This document shows positions 1 to 8,026 of a DNA stretch of 64,000 nucleotides, piece by piece (position 1 is the stretch's first letter; each line of letters opens with the position of its first letter). Under the pieces are notes generated by a model. It saw only the letters and a list, made by a program, of their open reading frames with translations, was not told the DNA's origin and searched no databases. The DNA is from Colwellia sp. 12G3 (GTDB taxonomy: Bacteria > Pseudomonadota > Gammaproteobacteria > Enterobacterales > Alteromonadaceae): positions 495,000 to 558,999 of the forward strand of contig NZ_PJAQ01000017.1 in NCBI RefSeq assembly GCF_002836775.1. The letters run 5' to 3'. A program made the translations under genes and the position numbers.

Positions 1-514
1 TCCCTGCCGATACTTTAGAAAGCGATGTAGCAGGATTAACTATTTTATTCGTTCTCTCAACATGATAAGTTTTATCAATTGCGTGCAAAAGATTTCGTAA
101 AACTTGATCTTTACATTCACGGTAGTGCTGATGGTCAACTTTACGCGAAAAGGCACTCAACTCTGGCTTACTGATTCTAAAATCGACTTCTTCTAATAAC
201 GAAATGATTTGTTCAGCTTGCAGGTTTAGTGCAATTTTAAGCTTAGTCAAAATGATATTATTTGATAAACGTTTTTCTGGTATTGCTTGAGGTCCAGGTT
301 TTTTCCCACGTTTTTCATTTATAAAACCGTTTAAAAACACAGCTAATTTGGTATCAAATAAGGCGACAAAGTCACTATCACTGTCCTTTTTCAGCCATTG
401 ACTGACTTCCTCACGGCTCACTTCCTCACCTGCCGAAGCAAAGATAGCTACCATTTGTTTATCATTAAAATTAAAGGTATAACGCAATTTGCGTAAAACA
501 TCATTATTATTCAC
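1..514 (-). CDS. yehS: DUF1456 family protein, YehS-like (3' end cut by window)
   Basis: The reverse strand reads open from a GTG at 514 to the left edge, 171 codons without a stop. The N-terminus (VNNNDVLRKLRYTF) and later stretches such as FLNGFINEKRGK, NNIILTKLKIAL and HQHYRECKDQVLRNLL match my memory of E. coli YehS, a DUF1456 protein of unknown function made of two similar halves. The GTG start is chosen because it aligns with the family N-terminus and there is no in-frame ATG nearby. It already exceeds the roughly 156 residues of E. coli YehS, so only a short tail should be missing. Confidence 0.85.
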   Translation of the reverse strand, partial: MNNNDVLRKLRYTFNFNDKQMVAIFASAGEEVSREEVSQWLKKDSDSDFVALFDTKLAVFLNGFINEKRGKKPGPQAIPEKRLSNNIILTKLKIALNLQAEQIISLLEEVDFRISKPELSAFSRKVDHQHYRECKDQVLRNLLHAIDKTYHVERTNKIVNPATSLSKVSAG

Positions 515-583
515 GGTAAAATCCAATACATAAGCATAATGCAGCTATTATACACGCTAAGTGTATGCGCTAATACCTATCTG

Positions 584-1063
584 CTAATGAAATACTTGAT
601 GACTAAAATTTATGTGCTTACCCGAAGCCATAAGGGTATGAAAACCGTCTTGGGTGACACAAAGCAATGTCTCGTGGTCCCCTGCTTCTAGATATACTTT
701 TGACAGTTTGTCTAGTTTTTCGTCACAAACCATATTCATATTGTAAGCATCGGCTGCGGGAGGTATTGCCCCTAAATTACAGTCAGAAAACACTTGATAC
801 ACCTCTTTTTCTTTCATCAACTGATACTGTCCATATAAACTATCATTAAGAGCAGACAAGCTTATTTTATGGTCCGCGGGTAATATTGCCATTAGCTTCC
901 TATCTTCGTGATTTTTGAGTAAGACGGCTTTCGCAATTTCCTTTAATGAAATATTTGACGTTATTGCGGTTCCAATAGAACTGTTTGAGTGGGAGTGTTC
1001 AACCTCTTGATATGGAATTTTGTTGTCAATTAAATAGCGAGTCAGTCTTGTTGATATGTTCAT
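584..1063 (-). CDS. YbaK/prolyl-tRNA synthetase-associated domain protein (putative aminoacyl-tRNA deacylase)
   Basis: A 159-residue single-domain protein of the YbaK/ProX/EbsC superfamily, whose members hydrolyse mischarged aminoacyl-tRNA in trans. Family features are the early EVEHSHSNSS segment, the LKEIAKAVLLKNHEDRKLMAILPAD core with the conserved lysine region, and a C-terminal ASG motif. The ATG at 1063 has an AGG Shine-Dalgarno element about six bases upstream. The target tRNA cannot be told from sequence; it could be Cys-tRNA(Pro) or another mischarged species. It is a single gene between yehS and the repeat-protein gene, with no operon evident. Confidence 0.75.
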   Translation of the reverse strand: MNISTRLTRYLIDNKIPYQEVEHSHSNSSIGTAITSNISLKEIAKAVLLKNHEDRKLMAILPADHKISLSALNDSLYGQYQLMKEKEVYQVFSDCNLGAIPPAADAYNMNMVCDEKLDKLSKVYLEAGDHETLLCVTQDGFHTLMASGKHINFSHQVFH

Positions 1064-1162
1064 ATTAACCTCGAATATAGTTGATACACTTATACAGTAT
1101 AGCTAAAAAGTCATAATTCCGTATCTATAATAAGTCACTTATCAAAAGAGGCTTTCTTATCA

Positions 1163-1190
1163 TAAAAAAACGAGCCTGAAGCTCGTTTCT
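1163..1190 (-). terminator. Rho-independent terminator of the Cys/Gly/Lys repeat-protein gene
   Basis: An 8-bp perfect stem (ACGAGC core flanked by A/T pairs) with a five-base loop, followed on the minus strand by a run of T. It lies about 30 bases after the stop codon of the repeat-protein gene. Confidence 0.8.
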
Positions 1191-1217
1191 TTTAAATGAA
1201 TAGAAAAAGTTAACTAA

Positions 1218-1715
1218 TTAGCCACCACATTTTTTGCTCTTTTCTTTCATTTTATCTTCGCCACATTTACCATCTTTAGCGTCTTTCATTTTACCTTCGC
1301 CACATTTTCCTTCCTTAGCGTCTTTCATTTTTCCTTCACCGCATTTACCTTTTGTAGCGTCTTTCATCTTACCTTCGCCACATTTTCCTTCACCGCACTT
1401 ACCTTTTTTAGCCGCTTTCATTTTATCTTCGCCGCACTTAGCTTTAGTGGCATCTTTCATTTTGCCTTCACCACACTTGCCTTTGGCATCGTCTTTCATT
1501 TTACCTTCACCGCATTTTCCTTCCCCACACTTGCCTTTCTTTTCGTCTTTAGCTTTACCTTCACCACATTTTCCGTCTGCATGATCTGATACTATAGTGA
1601 CTAATTCATTCTGTGCAAAAGGGTTAGATTCCGCTTTAGCTATATTGCTAGTGAAAAGGCTAAATGCTAGTAAACTCATTACGGCAGTGATTGATGATTT
1701 TTTAACGATATTCAT
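1218..1715 (-). CDS. Secreted KCGEGK-repeat protein, HvfA-like candidate RiPP metallophore precursor
   Basis: A 165-residue protein with a clear signal peptide (MNIVKKSSITAVMSLLAFSL, probable cleavage after IAKA), a short spacer, then a low-complexity domain from about residue 48 to the end. That domain contains eleven KCG units, mostly as GKCGEGKMKDA-type repeats; three match EGKCG exactly. From memory, HvfA precursors of the Haemophilus oxazolone/thioamide copper-binding peptides carry EGKCG motifs modified by a DUF692 enzyme (HvfB) and a DUF2063 partner (HvfC). No such enzymes are encoded in this window, so the gene looks orphaned here. Alternatives are an unmodified metal-binding or redox-buffering periplasmic peptide. 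It sits downstream of the TonB operon, separated by a terminator, with its own leader. Confidence 0.7.
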   Translation of the reverse strand: MNIVKKSSITAVMSLLAFSLFTSNIAKAESNPFAQNELVTIVSDHADGKCGEGKAKDEKKGKCGEGKCGEGKMKDDAKGKCGEGKMKDATKAKCGEDKMKAAKKGKCGEGKCGEGKMKDATKGKCGEGKMKDAKEGKCGEGKMKDAKDGKCGEDKMKEKSKKCGG

Positions 1716-1751
1716 GATGTATTTCCTTTAAAAGTGCTTATATTGGAGTTG

Positions 1752-1833
1752 TCTCATTATTATTGAGATTTAGTTATATGACATTAAACATAGACCTGCA
1801 AGGAATAATAAAAATTTCATCCCTGTGAAATTT
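1752..1833 (-). promoter_or_regulatory. Upstream region of the repeat-protein gene with two inverted repeats
   Basis: Between the ATG at 1715 and the terminator of the upstream gene lie two dyads: TCTCA-N7-TGAGA (1752-1768) and an 8-6-8 repeat AAATTTCA-N6-TGAAATTT (1812-1833). Either could be an operator. The first has only weak resemblance to a Fur box. No convincing -35/-10 pair can be assigned. Confidence 0.35.
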
Positions 1834-1841
1834 AGACAAAA

Positions 1842-1878
1842 AAAACCAGCATTACCTATAAAAGGTATGCTGGCTTTT
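1842..1878 (-). terminator. Terminator of the TonB2/Ttp operon
   Basis: A CCAGCAT(T)ACCT / AGGTATGCTGG stem with one bulged base, followed on the minus strand by eight T. It lies about 40 bases after the stop codon of the TPR gene, so it closes the six-gene operon and separates it from the repeat-protein gene. Confidence 0.85.
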
Positions 1879-1916
1879 AATTACATTATTTAATTAACTA
1901 ACTGAATTAGTCAGTA

Positions 1917-3209
1917 TTAAATAGTAACGTTCTTTCTTTTAGCCGTATCAACAATAAAACTTTTCCAACCCTTAGCAGATTTACGTGTACCAGGATCTTC
2001 CATTGCTTTTTGAATAGCCGCGTATGCTTGTTTGTACTTTTCAAGATAGAAGTACGATTCAGCAATACTCATTTGAATTCGGCCTTGATTAGATACACCA
2101 AGTTCAATAGCCTTATTTAAAGCAACAACAGCTTTAGCAAATTGCTCATCTTGTTTTAACAACATACCTTGTTTACGATAATGCTTCGCACTACTTGTCA
2201 TTTTGGCTAATTCACCATAATAACTTGCCGCTTTATCAATATGTTGTGCAGAGTGCCAAGCATTCGCTAATGTGGCGATATTTTTATCATCACGCTTAAC
2301 TAGACCAGAAGCAATATATTTCTCTAATAGCATAGCCGCTTTATAAGGCGCTTCACTTTGAGAATACAAATTTGCTAACATCTTGATTTGACTTTCTTTA
2401 TCCAAGTGACCAAGTTTATACGCTAAATCAAGGGTTTGAGTAGCTTTCTCATAATTTTCAACTAATAAATAGAACGATGGTAATTGTGTCCACCATTGTT
2501 TATTTTCAGGGAAAATTTGTATTACAGTTTCTAAAACCTTAACAGCTTCTTTATACATCTTACGTTCATAGTAAGATGTAAGTTTCAAGATGTACGGGTT
2601 TTGATTTGGCTTATCACCAAAGGCTGCAATAGCTTTGTCAGCCGGTTCAATTACTTTATCTAATTGTTTTAATGAGTAATACGCATTAGCAATTTTGATA
2701 TAAGTTTGACCATCTTCTTTACCAGAGAAATCCATCCAAGCATAAAAAGCTTTTAACGCACCTTCATAGTCTTTGGTTTGCATTTGCATGTCACCCAACA
2801 ACTTTAAAGATTCGCTTTGATCACCTTCATTTAGTAAATCAGGCTCTATCGCTTTTTTAAGATATTCAATAGTTTTTTGCTCATTGTCACCTAACGTTGC
2901 ATACATAACCGCAATCATACGGGCTACATAAGCGATGTCGTAAGGTTTTGAAGCGTCAATATCAAGCAAGACATCTAGGGCACCTTTGACATCGTCAGTA
3001 CTATAAAGCTCAAAGGCTGCTTGTACTTTCTTACCAACACGAGGGCCAACTAATTGCGTAGGACGCTTTTTTTTCTCTGCTTGATCAGCACCAGCAGCTT
3101 CTGCATAATTTGCAAAAGGTGCTTGCGCAACAAGTAGAGAGGCAACAACAATAAGAGAAGTTGATAACTTTTTAAGTTTTAAGTTTTTAAACACTAATTT
3201 ATTAAACAT
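1917..3209 (-). CDS. TPR-repeat protein of the TonB2/Ttp operon
   Basis: A 430-residue exported protein: a hydrophobic signal segment near residues 16-40 ending around YAEA, followed by many degenerate tetratricopeptide helices (for example GDMQMQTKDYEGALKAFYAW, KQLDKVIEPADKAIAAF, ESYFYLEKYKQAYAAIQKAM). It is the last gene of the operon; its ATG overlaps the tonB stop by one base (TAATG), suggesting translational coupling. A periplasmic TPR protein is commonly the final gene of the Vibrio/Alteromonadales TonB2 cluster. Its role is not established; a periplasmic scaffold for TonB and the receptors is inference. Confidence 0.8.
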   Translation of the reverse strand: MFNKLVFKNLKLKKLSTSLIVVASLLVAQAPFANYAEAAGADQAEKKKRPTQLVGPRVGKKVQAAFELYSTDDVKGALDVLLDIDASKPYDIAYVARMIAVMYATLGDNEQKTIEYLKKAIEPDLLNEGDQSESLKLLGDMQMQTKDYEGALKAFYAWMDFSGKEDGQTYIKIANAYYSLKQLDKVIEPADKAIAAFGDKPNQNPYILKLTSYYERKMYKEAVKVLETVIQIFPENKQWWTQLPSFYLLVENYEKATQTLDLAYKLGHLDKESQIKMLANLYSQSEAPYKAAMLLEKYIASGLVKRDDKNIATLANAWHSAQHIDKAASYYGELAKMTSSAKHYRKQGMLLKQDEQFAKAVVALNKAIELGVSNQGRIQMSIAESYFYLEKYKQAYAAIQKAMEDPGTRKSAKGWKSFIVDTAKRKNVTI

Positions 3210-3826
3210 TATTCTCCCCCTCCCATTTTGAAGTCAAGTTGAACTGTTAAGCCCTTTTGTACAAGCGCCTTACCATCAACAACCTTAGGTCTATATTTCC
3301 ACTTCCTAAGTGCGCGTTTGGCTTCTTTATCAAAGACACGTTTAGGCTGAGCGTCCAAAACTTCAACGTCTTCAACACCACCAATTTGGTTAATGGTAAA
3401 AGAAAGAATAACATAACCTTCCTTACCATCTCGAGCAGCTTGGATCGGATACTTAGGCTCGATGCGAACAATTGGTGTTGCATCGCCATCACGTCCTATA
3501 CCTGCACCAGGAGCACTTAAGCCAGTAGACGCACCTGACATTTGAACACCTGGCATATTGAAGTTTAATCCTGCAGTATTATTACTGGCTTCAGGTTCAG
3601 GTGTTTGCTGCTTCGGCGGCGCTTTTGGCGGCGGTGGAGGCGGCGGTGGTACTCGTCGACGCTGTTCTGCTGCAGACTTTGGCGGCGTAGTATTTACTTC
3701 TACGATAATATTTTCTTGTTGCTCTTCTTTGTTTCTATCACCGCTAGAAACAAGAAAAGCCATAAAAGCAAATAAACCAAAGGTAACTACAACGCCTAGT
3801 AGTATTGATACTAAAAAGCGAACCAT
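3209..3826 (-). CDS. tonB: TonB-family energy transducer
   Basis: A 205-residue TonB2-type protein. It has one N-terminal membrane anchor (residues about 5-28), a proline run (VPPPPPPPPKAPPKQQ, about residues 59-74) spanning the periplasm, and a C-terminal TonB domain from about residue 118, with the YPIQAARDGKEGYV, VEVLDAQPKRVFDKEAKRAL and KWKYRPKVV signatures. It transmits proton-motive force from ExbB/ExbD to outer-membrane receptors such as the one at 9.1-11.7 kb. The short periplasmic spacer is typical of TonB2 rather than E. coli TonB. It starts 3 bases after exbD. Confidence 0.92.
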   Translation of the reverse strand: MVRFLVSILLGVVVTFGLFAFMAFLVSSGDRNKEEQQENIIVEVNTTPPKSAAEQRRRVPPPPPPPPKAPPKQQTPEPEASNNTAGLNFNMPGVQMSGASTGLSAPGAGIGRDGDATPIVRIEPKYPIQAARDGKEGYVILSFTINQIGGVEDVEVLDAQPKRVFDKEAKRALRKWKYRPKVVDGKALVQKGLTVQLDFKMGGGE

Positions 3827-3829
3827 ATT

Positions 3830-4231
3830 CTACCCCTTCGCAGCCGCGATAGAAATACGATCTATACCAGCCTCTTTAATTGCATCCATTACTTTAACAA
3901 CTATACCGTGTTTGGCATCTTTGTCAGCTTGAATGATTACAACATCGGTAGGTTGCTCAGCAAGTAATTTTTCAATTCTTGCTCCAACACGCTCAATATC
4001 AACTCGACCTTTATCTAACCAAATTTCACCATTATCTTTGATTGCAACAAAGATATTGGCATTTTTTTGCTTAGTTTGATTAGCCGCTTTAGGTTTATTT
4101 ACTTCAATACCAGCTTCTTTTACAAATGAAGTGGTTACGATGAAGAAGATCAGCATGATAAAGACGATGTCGAGCATCGGTGTCATATCAATCACTGCTT
4201 CTTCGTCTTCACGAATACGTTTACGTGCCAT
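3830..4231 (-). CDS. exbD: ExbD/TolR biopolymer transport protein
   Basis: A 133-residue protein with a cytoplasmic N-terminus (MARKRIREDEEAVIDMTPML), one membrane helix (DIVFIMLIFFIVTTSFV) containing the conserved aspartate implicated in proton translocation, and a periplasmic ExbD domain. It works with ExbB as the proton channel powering TonB. It starts 12 bases after exbB and precedes tonB by 3 bases. Confidence 0.95.
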   Translation of the reverse strand: MARKRIREDEEAVIDMTPMLDIVFIMLIFFIVTTSFVKEAGIEVNKPKAANQTKQKNANIFVAIKDNGEIWLDKGRVDIERVGARIEKLLAEQPTDVVIIQADKDAKHGIVVKVMDAIKEAGIDRISIAAAKG

Positions 4232-4243
4232 GAAAATATCTCT

Positions 4244-4768
4244 CTAGTGGTGAGGTAAACTGTCAACCAGTTTAGCCTTTGCTAGTTTAACTTTAGCGTC
4301 TAATCTTGAACTAAAGAACACACCTGATAACGCAGCTACCATACCCGCCATAGTCGGAATTGTTGCTTGCGATATACCAGCGGCCATTAGACGCGGATTA
4401 CCAGTACCTTGTTCAGCCATAACTTCAAATACGCCTATCATACCTGTTACTGTTCCCAGTAAGCCGATAAGAGGACACATTGCCACTAAAGTTCTAATGG
4501 TTATCATACGCTGTTCAAGTAACTCGTCTGCTTCGGAGATCCAAGTCTCTCTAATTCGATGTGCATACCAAGATGTTGTATCTTGGCGTGCGTCCCAACG
4601 AGAGATGATATCATCTCTCATAGTTGGGTAGGTTGATGTTAAGAACCAAAAGCGCTCTATCATCAAAATCCACATCAATAAGAGTGCGAAAGCTACAACG
4701 TAAAGTACGTTACCACCTGTCGCAATAAAACCCCTGACAGATTCCCAAAGCTCTATCAGGAATAACAT
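4244..4768 (-). CDS. exbB: ExbB/MotA/TolQ proton-channel protein (short ExbB)
   Basis: A 174-residue inner-membrane protein with three membrane helices: an N-terminal one (VLYVVAFALLLMWILMI) and two in the C-terminal MotA/TolQ/ExbB domain (MCPLIGLLGTVTGMIGVFEVM and the GISQATIPTMAGMVAALSG region). This is the small ExbB of the TonB2 system. Its ATG overlaps the stop of the upstream ttpC-like gene (TAATG). Confidence 0.93.
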   Translation of the reverse strand: MLFLIELWESVRGFIATGGNVLYVVAFALLLMWILMIERFWFLTSTYPTMRDDIISRWDARQDTTSWYAHRIRETWISEADELLEQRMITIRTLVAMCPLIGLLGTVTGMIGVFEVMAEQGTGNPRLMAAGISQATIPTMAGMVAALSGVFFSSRLDAKVKLAKAKLVDSLPHH

Positions 4769-6117
4769 TATTTAGACCCCTTCTCTGCGATAGCAGCAAT
4801 TAAACCGGCGCTTTGCTCGTCTAACTTTTGTAATACAGACTTACTCTTACCAGCAACGATTGAGTGGATTAAAATAAGTGGTAATGCACAAATTAGACCT
4901 AATGCTGTAGTTACAAGTGCAAGTGAGATGTTACCAGCCATAATTTTCGGGTCACCAGTACCAAACAAAGTAATTGTTTGGAAGGTCATAATCATACCGA
5001 TTACTGTCCCTAATAGACCCATAAGAGGGGCAACAGCAGCAAACATTTTGATTAAGTTAACACCACGGTCAACTTTTGGTGTTTCACGAAGGATAGCTTC
5101 ATCAAGTTTCAATTCTAACGTTTCAGCATCAACTGATTGGTTGTCATAGAAAACTTTAAGTAAACGACCAAGAGGGTTGTTTTCATTTGGCTTATCAAGA
5201 TTTTTCTCTTGAGCTTTAATTTTGCTACTCATACCACCTAAAACAATCATACGTTCAAGCGCAATTAAAAGACCAATAATTAATAGTACTGTTATAGCAT
5301 AACCAACTTCTTTACCTTCGTGGAAGAATTCTTCTACTGTCTTCTTACGTGTTTCTAAAGATAAGATACCACCACGTGAAGGATCAACATAAAGAGCACG
5401 GTAGCCCGAGGTAGTTGAAGAAAAGTTGCTTGCAGTATCAGCGATATAGCCTGCTGGTTGCTTAGGTAGTGGTTGAACTTGACCAACTTCATCGTTATAG
5501 GTTAAATAACCGTTATTTGAAACTAAGTTAAATGTACCGATACGCGTAATCGTTTCAGTAGACTTAGTACCATCAAGGTTAGTTACATCAACGCTGAATT
5601 GTGAGATTTTACCAGATTCAGTCATTTCAGTTTGTAAAGCAAACCATAGTTCTTCTAAATCAGCAATGCTTGGAATTTCTTTCGCGTTTGCGATGCGGTT
5701 TAGCGCTTCACCACGGTTAGGAAACTCAGCACTTACAATAGAAGTACTGATTTGGCCGAATGCATTAGCTGCTGCAGCACGAGAAACACCGAACATTTCA
5801 CCTAAAGTACCCGTAGCATTACTTAATTCAAGTTCTTTTTGCGCTAATAATATTTCATTAGATGCATATTCTTTAGTTAAGCGTGTGTTACGAACGTTTT
5901 GGTCTGCTAGTTCTTTCTCTGCTTTACTTAGTAAAGCGCTTTTATCAGCTCGTGCAGATAAAAATTCCGCTTCACGTTTTTTGTCAAGTTTAGCTTCTGA
6001 TACACGATCAGCTTTTACTTGCTTAAGTAAATCATCTAACTGATTAGCTTGAGTGGTTGCTACAAAACCAGTCGTCAAAGACGCTGCTAGCAATACAAAA
6101 TTAATAAGTTTTTTCAT
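4768..6117 (-). CDS. ttpC: TtpC-like large ExbB/MotA/TolQ family protein
   Basis: A 449-residue protein: signal peptide (MKKLINFVLLAASLTTGFVA), a long periplasmic coiled-coil and globular part (about residues 25-260), then a membrane segment (YAITVLLIIGLLIALERMIVL) and a C-terminal ExbB-type proton-channel domain (KMFAAVAPLMGLLGTVIGMI and LALVTTALGLICALPLILI). This architecture matches TtpC, the extra component needed for Vibrio TonB2 function. It is flanked by one-base TAATG overlaps on both sides, implying tightly coupled translation. Confidence 0.88.
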   Translation of the reverse strand: MKKLINFVLLAASLTTGFVATTQANQLDDLLKQVKADRVSEAKLDKKREAEFLSARADKSALLSKAEKELADQNVRNTRLTKEYASNEILLAQKELELSNATGTLGEMFGVSRAAAANAFGQISTSIVSAEFPNRGEALNRIANAKEIPSIADLEELWFALQTEMTESGKISQFSVDVTNLDGTKSTETITRIGTFNLVSNNGYLTYNDEVGQVQPLPKQPAGYIADTASNFSSTTSGYRALYVDPSRGGILSLETRKKTVEEFFHEGKEVGYAITVLLIIGLLIALERMIVLGGMSSKIKAQEKNLDKPNENNPLGRLLKVFYDNQSVDAETLELKLDEAILRETPKVDRGVNLIKMFAAVAPLMGLLGTVIGMIMTFQTITLFGTGDPKIMAGNISLALVTTALGLICALPLILIHSIVAGKSKSVLQKLDEQSAGLIAAIAEKGSK

Positions 6118-6896
6118 TATTTTGCTCCTGCTGCAAATACTGGTAATTTAGTTAAATCTTTTGGAAGTTGTTTACGCGCCATACGAATAGCATCGGTAAC
6201 AGGTTTTAAGTATTCGTCACCTAACTCTTCCCATGCACGGCTATTATTGTTCCATAACCAAGAATGCTTAGCATCAAGAGATTGAGCAACCAAAGCAATA
6301 CGTCCCATATGAACGAAATCAGCAGTTAGTGTTCGACCGCCTAGATCAATTTCGCCTTGGTAAGCATCAAAGATTGTGCCGTAGCTTGATTCAATCTCAT
6401 ACGCTTCAAGCACTAAACGAAATTGCTCAGATGTTGTAACGTTTGAATCATCCATTACATCACGAAGCTTAGCAACACGTTCTATACGACGATCAATATT
6501 CATAGGAACATCTAGTTTAATGAATGTTTCCAGGGTATCAATCATCTTGTACATTAGCGGAACAAGACCTTGCTTAATTTCATCAATACTATCAATTTGC
6601 TTTTGTAATGAAACAACATTAGCTTTTTGATCATTAACCATACGTTGAACGTGATCGTTATAACCACGTAATACATCAGCTTCATCAACAGTGTTACGGT
6701 ACTCACCAAGAAGATCTTGAGTTTGTTCGTAAATGCTATTGATTTTCACTTGTGATTTTTTTGATTGCTTGAAGATTTTCGCTTCAGCTTTTTGAAGGTC
6801 TGTTAATGCATCAGCAGCAGCGATATTACTACCTGCTAGTGCTAGTACGCCAACTATCGCTGTGGCGATGAGGCTTTTCTTACTTACTTTGGACAT
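6117..6896 (-). CDS. DUF3450 family periplasmic protein, first gene of the TonB2/Ttp operon
   Basis: About 259 residues from the ATG at 6896 (an upstream in-frame TTG at 6905 is possible). A signal peptide runs from the MSKVSKKSLIATAIVGVL stretch to an ADA cleavage region, followed by a coiled-coil-rich body (DVLRGYNDHVQRMVNDQKANVVSLQKQ split over two helices). DUF3450 proteins are regularly the first gene of TonB2/TtpC operons; their exact function is not known to me. The gene sits directly behind the 24-bp palindrome at 6933-6956. Confidence 0.85.
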   Translation of the reverse strand: MSKVSKKSLIATAIVGVLALAGSNIAAADALTDLQKAEAKIFKQSKKSQVKINSIYEQTQDLLGEYRNTVDEADVLRGYNDHVQRMVNDQKANVVSLQKQIDSIDEIKQGLVPLMYKMIDTLETFIKLDVPMNIDRRIERVAKLRDVMDDSNVTTSEQFRLVLEAYEIESSYGTIFDAYQGEIDLGGRTLTADFVHMGRIALVAQSLDAKHSWLWNNNSRAWEELGDEYLKPVTDAIRMARKQLPKDLTKLPVFAAGAK

Positions 6897-6932
6897 AGTT
6901 CCCAACCATTGCTATTTTAATTTTGATAATCC

Positions 6933-6956
6933 GAATTAACAAACATTTGTTAATTC
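6933..6956. promoter_or_regulatory. 24-bp perfect palindrome upstream of the TonB2/Ttp operon, candidate operator
   Basis: GAATTAACAAA-CA-TTTGTTAATTC: two 11-bp arms around a two-base centre, perfectly symmetric, 37-60 bases upstream of the first operon ATG. Placement and symmetry suggest a binding site for a dimeric repressor or activator. It does not look like a Fur box. The regulator is unknown. Confidence 0.55.
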
Positions 6957-7443
6957 ATTGCTTACCGCAAATATAAAAGTCTGTCGTTTTTTAAATGTAA
7001 CTTTTTATGAGTACAACTAATCAATAATCCCAAATGACAGCTGCGCTGTCAAGGTGAGTCTTTAAAAGACGATGTTATGTGTTTTTTTATTAAGCTATCT
7101 TTAAGAGTAAGACCAAAACTTAGTGTTATAGAATCACTAAAAGTAGATAGACTAATAAAAAAATATATCTTCATACTATCAAAATTACTTAAATTTAGAT
7201 GAATTTAAAATCTGAATTTAAGGGACAAAAATTTTGTAGATGTATGTTTTACTAACATCTTCGTAGTAAGTCAAATTTTTTTGTCTAAAATGGTGTAAAA
7301 AGGTGTTAATTTTAGCGAAATAAGATTCTATGATGTGAGGATATAGAAGGATATAGATATATTTACTTAACTCATCAGATGAAAGTAATAAATATGACAT
7401 GCTTCTAACATGCCTTATTTATTAGTCATTTAGGAATATAAAT
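6957..7443. other. AT-rich intergenic region with small hairpins
   Basis: No convincing gene. It holds a perfect 7-3-7 hairpin (TGACAGC-TGC-GCTGTCA, 7035-7051) and a short dyad (GTCTTT-A-AAAGAC, 7058-7070). A 60-codon reverse ORF (7218-7400) has no recognisable domain or ribosome-binding site. Promoter elements of the TonB2/Ttp operon probably lie at its left side. Confidence 0.4.
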
Positions 7444-7899
7444 CTAGACTTTACATTCAACATTACTCGTTTTCCAAACTGAAGGTGTCCAGTACTCACC
7501 TGACTTATATTTTGAACGATTTTTACGAATATATTTAGCACCTAATGAGTATTTTTTATTTGCTTCTACTTCAAATTCGATGATATGAAAATTTTTGGCT
7601 TCGCCGCGACGACGAGTAAGAGATTCTTCAGTAATATGCTCTTGTACGCGAAGAATATGCTTACCTGGAGATAAATTAAAACTCTGTGCAGTACTGCTTA
7701 TATTATGCCCATCAATTGAAACTATACTCGCAAAGTGCATATTCCGGGTTGATGGGGGTTTGTTATAAAGCACAATTGCACCACAACTTTGATTCTCTTG
7801 TGACTTTGTTGCTTCTTCACCAGCTAGATTTCCTTCTGCTGATACTGAAAAAGCCAAAGTCATGGCTAAAATTGTGGTTATAGATATTATTGCTTTCAT
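7444..7899 (-). CDS. Exported protein with PEGA-like beta domain, function unknown
   Basis: 151 residues with a signal peptide (MKAIISITTILAMTLAFSVS, cleavage near SAEG). The mature part has a cysteine in QSCGAIVLYN, a PEGA-like segment (SIDGHNISSTAQSFNLSPGKH) and the pattern IIEFEVEANKKYSLGAKYI, as in small beta-sandwich envelope proteins that display a short peptide turn. I do not recognise a named family. The second cysteine near the C-terminus could form a disulfide with the first. It is a single gene in an AT-rich stretch. Confidence 0.6.
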   Translation of the reverse strand: MKAIISITTILAMTLAFSVSAEGNLAGEEATKSQENQSCGAIVLYNKPPSTRNMHFASIVSIDGHNISSTAQSFNLSPGKHILRVQEHITEESLTRRRGEAKNFHIIEFEVEANKKYSLGAKYIRKNRSKYKSGEYWTPSVWKTSNVECKV

Positions 7900-8026
7900 G
7901 TTTTATTTCCTTATTTTGTTTTGTTCCTGAATATTAACCACTGTTGTCCTTTTAACAAAGAGAACAACTGTAACCAAATATTATCTTTGAAACATTTAGG
8001 ATAATAAAATTATAATTGACGGTCCT

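Noticed and set aside
1234..1584. Plus-strand ORF with FILPSPHLP repeats
   Set aside because: Antisense shadow of the KCGEGK repeat gene; the repeats arise from the coding strand.
7218..7400. 60-codon minus-strand ORF
   Set aside because: AT-rich, no ribosome-binding site, no recognisable domain.
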